This document shows, in pieces, positions 30,985 to 33,346 of a stretch of DNA of 33,346 bases. The stretch lies in contig CBRAFO010000035.1 of NCBI GenBank assembly GCA_967755175.1, positions 1 through 33,346 of the forward strand. Direction: 5' to 3'. Each line of letters opens with the position of its first letter. The stretch's first letter is position 1. Below the pieces are notes generated by a model that saw only the letters and a list, made by a program, of their open reading frames with translations, did no database searches and had not been told where the DNA came from. The stretch is from Rariglobus sp967755175 (GTDB taxonomy: Bacteria; Verrucomicrobiota; Verrucomicrobiia; Opitutales; Opitutaceae). The translations under genes were made by a program, and so were the position numbers.

Positions 30985-33213
30985 TTATTTCCTCGGGCGA
31001 GCGCGCAACCAGGCTTGGATTTCGGCGAGCGGTCGGGTGTTGAGCACGTGGTCTTTCGTGAGCCAGCCTTTGCGGGCGGAATTGATGCCGGCGCGCACAT
31101 GGGAAAGCCCGGATGTCTCATGGGCGTCGGGGTTGATCGCACAGAGTAACCCGCGGTCGGCGGCTTTGCGCCAGTGACGCCAGTCCATGTCGAGGCGCCA
31201 GGGGCTCGCGTTGAGTTCGATCACGACGCGGTTGGCGATGGCCGCATCGATGACTTTCGGCAGGTCCACCGCGTAGCCTTCGCGCCGCAGCAAGAGGCGT
31301 CCAGTGACGTGGCCGAGCATGGTCGTGCGCGGATGCTCGATGGCACGAATAAGGCGCGCCGTCATCTCGGCGGCGGATTGCGTGAAGACGTTGTGCACGG
31401 ACGCCACCACGTAATCGAGGGTGGCCAACACGGCGTCGTCATAGTCGAGGCGTCCGTCGGGCAAGATGTCACACTCGCTGCCGGCGAAGACGTGGGTCTT
31501 AAAGCGTCTGGAGGCGTTGAGCGCGCGGATCTCGGTGACTTGGGCGGCGAGGCGTTCCTCGCTGAGCCCCTGAGCCTGAAAGCTGGATTTCGAATGATCG
31601 GCGATACCAAGGTAATCCCAACCGAGGGCTTCGGCGGCGGCGGTCATCTCGGCGAGCGTGTTGCGCCCGTCGGACGCGGTCGTGTGGTTGTGAAACGCCC
31701 CGCGCAGGTCGGCGGCCTCGATCAGGCGTGGCAGTGAGCGGGGGATGTCGGCGATGGCGCCAGCGCAACGCTCAACATCCAACATTGAACCTTCAACGTT
31801 CATGGAACCATCAGCACGCGTGGAGGCTGCGGGTTGGACGTTGGATGTTGGCTGTTGAACGTTGGACGTTGTCGGCTGGCGGCCGGACGTTGCTGCTGCA
31901 GTCCCGGCGCAACGCTCAACCTCCAACGTTGAACGCTCAACGTGGGCGTTGAAATAGGCCTCCGCCGCCTCGATCTCGCCCAGCCCTTCGCGCAACTCCG
32001 GCGGGATAAAGCACAGGCCGAGCGCGGCGAAAAGGGCGGTCTCGGAAGAGACGCGCAACGCGTTCGAAGTAGCGGGTAGCGGGTAGCGAGTAGCGGGCAG
32101 TTCGGACTCCGACCCTTGGACGTTGGATGTTGGCTGTTGGACGTTGGGTGTTGTCGGTTGGCCGCCAGATGTTGCCGCTGCATCCCCGGCACAACGCTCA
32201 ACATCCAACATTGAACCTTCAACGTTCATGGAACCATCAGCACGCCTGGAGTCCGGGGGTTGGACGTTGGGTGTTGGCTGTTGAACGTTGGCCGTTGAGG
32301 CCGACTGCCCGACGTTCCGCTCCACCTTTTCCTTAGCCGTGCCTTCGCCCTCGGCGGGCACGAGTCCCCACTCCGACAGCGATAGGCCGCGGGCGAGCGC
32401 GCGCTGGCGCATCTGCACGTTGTGGTCTTTCGAGCCGGTGAAATGGTGCAACGCGAAGGCGAACTGACCCGCCGGCACCAAGCGGAGGTCGGCCTGAAGC
32501 CCGCTCTCAAAACGCACGCTGGCCTTCGTCTCGCCGCGGGCGGTGATCTCCTGGACTCCGGGCTGGGTGACAAACCACTCGACCACCGGCGCGACGTCGG
32601 AGGCCGCCACGATGAAATCGAGATCGCCTACCGTCTCCGCACCCCGTCGCAAGCTGCCCGCCGCCTCGGCTTGCGAGACTTGGGGCAACGCGCGCAAGCC
32701 CGCGACGATGGGCAACGCAACGGCTTCCGCATCCCACCACAGGTGGCGTTTGCCGTAGGCCTCGCGATTGCGAATGCCGGCGAGGATTTTCTCCTGCGAT
32801 TTGGCTCCGAAGCCGGCGAGTTCGGCCACGCGACCATCGGTGCAAGCGGCGGCGAGGCCTTCGATGGTGCTCACCCCGAGCAAGTCGTAGATGGCTTTGA
32901 TTTTTTTGGGGCCGAGTCCGGGCACCTCCAGCATCGCGACCAAGCCGGGCTCGATGGAGGCTTTGAGCTTTTCGAAAAATTCCAGCCGGCCCGTGGTGTG
33001 CAGTTCGGCGATTTTTTGCGCGAGGGCATCGCCGATGCCTTTGACGGACTTCAGGCGCTCTTCGCGAACGAGGATGTCCAACTCGGCCTGTTCGATTGAC
33101 TCCAGCACGCGCGCGCCGGCCAGGTAGGCGCGGGTCTTGAAGGGGTTCTCGCCTTTGAGTTCCAGCAGGGTGCCGATTTCGGTGAGCACGTCGGCAATCT
33201 CGTTTTTGGTCAT
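30985..33213 (-). CDS. polX: PolX-type DNA polymerase with PHP domain and in-frame repeat inserts
   Basis: The product has 742 residues against about 570 for bacterial PolX. A helix-hairpin-helix region (about 50-145) includes KGIGDALAQKIA and PGLGPKKIKAIYDLLG. The polymerase site is GSLRRGAETVGDLDF (186-200). FTGSKDHNVQMRQRAL (258-273) is typical. The PHP exonuclease domain runs from about 503: AFHNHTTASDG, GIADHSKSS, AGSECDILPDG, VASVHNVF, LGHVTGRLLL, INPDAHETSG, with metal-ligand His and Asp intact. Residues about 300-387 and 424-489 are translated GTTGGAC- and GTAGCGA-type repeats; between them the normal ALFAALGLCFIPPELREGLG stretch is kept. Bacterial PolX does gap-filling repair. The inserts lie in the linker between the two enzymatic domains, so both may still work. 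Confidence 0.92.
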   Translation of the reverse strand: MTKNEIADVLTEIGTLLELKGENPFKTRAYLAGARVLESIEQAELDILVREERLKSVKGIGDALAQKIAELHTTGRLEFFEKLKASIEPGLVAMLEVPGLGPKKIKAIYDLLGVSTIEGLAAACTDGRVAELAGFGAKSQEKILAGIRNREAYGKRHLWWDAEAVALPIVAGLRALPQVSQAEAAGSLRRGAETVGDLDFIVAASDVAPVVEWFVTQPGVQEITARGETKASVRFESGLQADLRLVPAGQFAFALHHFTGSKDHNVQMRQRALARGLSLSEWGLVPAEGEGTAKEKVERNVGQSASTANVQQPTPNVQPPDSRRADGSMNVEGSMLDVERCAGDAAATSGGQPTTPNVQQPTSNVQGSESELPATRYPLPATSNALRVSSETALFAALGLCFIPPELREGLGEIEAAEAYFNAHVERSTLEVERCAGTAAATSGRQPTTSNVQQPTSNVQPAASTRADGSMNVEGSMLDVERCAGAIADIPRSLPRLIEAADLRGAFHNHTTASDGRNTLAEMTAAAEALGWDYLGIADHSKSSFQAQGLSEERLAAQVTEIRALNASRRFKTHVFAGSECDILPDGRLDYDDAVLATLDYVVASVHNVFTQSAAEMTARLIRAIEHPRTTMLGHVTGRLLLRREGYAVDLPKVIDAAIANRVVIELNASPWRLDMDWRHWRKAADRGLLCAINPDAHETSGLSHVRAGINSARKGWLTKDHVLNTRPLAEIQAWLRARPRK
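31747..31944 (-). repeat. Heptamer insert 2 in polX
   Basis: The insert encodes residues about 424-489: LEVERCAG, NVQQPTSNVQ, ADGSMNVEGSMLDVERCAG. The coding strand has CCAACNN units in one part (AACGTCC, AACAGCC, AACATCC) and GTTGNNN units (GTTGAAG, GTTCAAT, GTTGGAT, GTTGAGC) in the others, so the parts are inverted relative to each other. The spacer TTCATGGAACCATCAGCACG (plus strand, near 31799) also occurs in insert 1. Confidence 0.9.
32053..32316 (-). repeat. Heptamer insert 1 in polX
   Basis: The insert encodes residues about 300-387. It contains NVQQPTPNVQPP, ADGSMNVEGSMLDVERCAG and NVQQPTSNVQG, then ELPATRYPLPATSN, the last being a translated GTAGCGA-type array. Two repeat families are therefore joined in one open insert. 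ADGSMNVEGSMLDVERCAG is the same as in insert 2, indicating duplication of one element. Confidence 0.9.
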
Positions 33214-33224
33214 GGGTTATTTTT

Positions 33225-33346
33225 AAGGTAGCGAGTAGCGGGTAGTGAGTAGCGAGTAGTTCGATCTATCAACTCCATCACTGCACTTGTTTCCTAAAGC
33301 GACTTCCCAACCTACTCACTACTCGCTACCCACTACTCGCTACTTC
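33225..33346. repeat. GTAGCGA-type inverted heptamer array upstream of polX
   Basis: The left arm at 33225-33260 is GTAGCGA, GTAGCGG, GTAGTGA, GTAGCGA in exact 7-nt steps. A spacer of about 55 bp follows. The right arm is the complement (CTACTCACTACTCGCTAC and further units) to the end of the window. The arms can pair over more than 30 bases. The array begins about 12 bp from the polX start, where its promoter would be expected. Confidence 0.85.

Noticed and set aside
31174..31737. Rightward open frame of 187 residues
   Set aside because: It is antisense to the PHP domain of polX, whose motifs are intact on the other strand.

Overview
The window looks like a chromosomal piece of a verrucomicrobial bacterium, probably near Opitutales. 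This placement is an inference from gene style: a GbsR/MarR-type regulator beside a polysaccharide locus, an EpsI-like protein, weak Shine-Dalgarno signals and abundant intergenic repeats. No rRNA or other phylogenetic marker is present.

Most of the window (about 1.8-25.5 kb) is one leftward polysaccharide (exopolysaccharide, capsule or O-antigen) locus of the Wzx/Wzy type. Read in its direction of transcription it holds: a dTDP-rhamnose block (a plant NRS/ER-like epimerase/reductase, RmlB, RmlA); an acyltransferase; a GT2; a cassette of a GDPD-fold protein, a HAD phosphatase, two paralogous nucleotidyltransferases and a cupin; a GT2; two unusual glycosyltransferase-like proteins; the Wzx flippase; a CgeB-like glycosyltransferase; a Wzy-like membrane protein; two GT4; an epimerase; an EpsI-like protein; a GT4; a WecG/TagA glycosyltransferase; and a WbaP/WcaJ-type sugar transferase that would start the lipid-linked unit. 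A GbsR-like regulator lies upstream on the same strand. The export and chain-length genes (Wza/Wzc) and an exosortase are not in the window. A small remnant of a second sugar-transferase gene lies between wecG and the next GT4.

Left of the locus is a MntA/HepT nucleotidyltransferase/RNase toxin-antitoxin pair, enclosed by two nearly identical 165-bp direct repeats. Right of the locus are an XRE regulator with an ImmA/IrrE-type metallopeptidase, two unrecognised proteins, two copies of a 177-178 bp MITE with TA target duplications, and a leftward PolX-type DNA polymerase with a PHP domain.

The most striking feature is a set of degenerate repeat arrays built on 7-nt units (families around TCAGGTT, GTTGGAC, GTAGCGA and, less clearly, CTAG-containing units), often arranged as two inverted arms around a short spacer. 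They fill the intergenic regions and also lie in frame inside two genes: the GbsR-like regulator (about 67 residues) and polX (two inserts, about 88 and 66 residues). Three 7-nt units equal seven codons, so these inserts encode 7-residue peptide repeats. In the regulator, every unit whose phase would place TGA in frame is a non-TGA variant.
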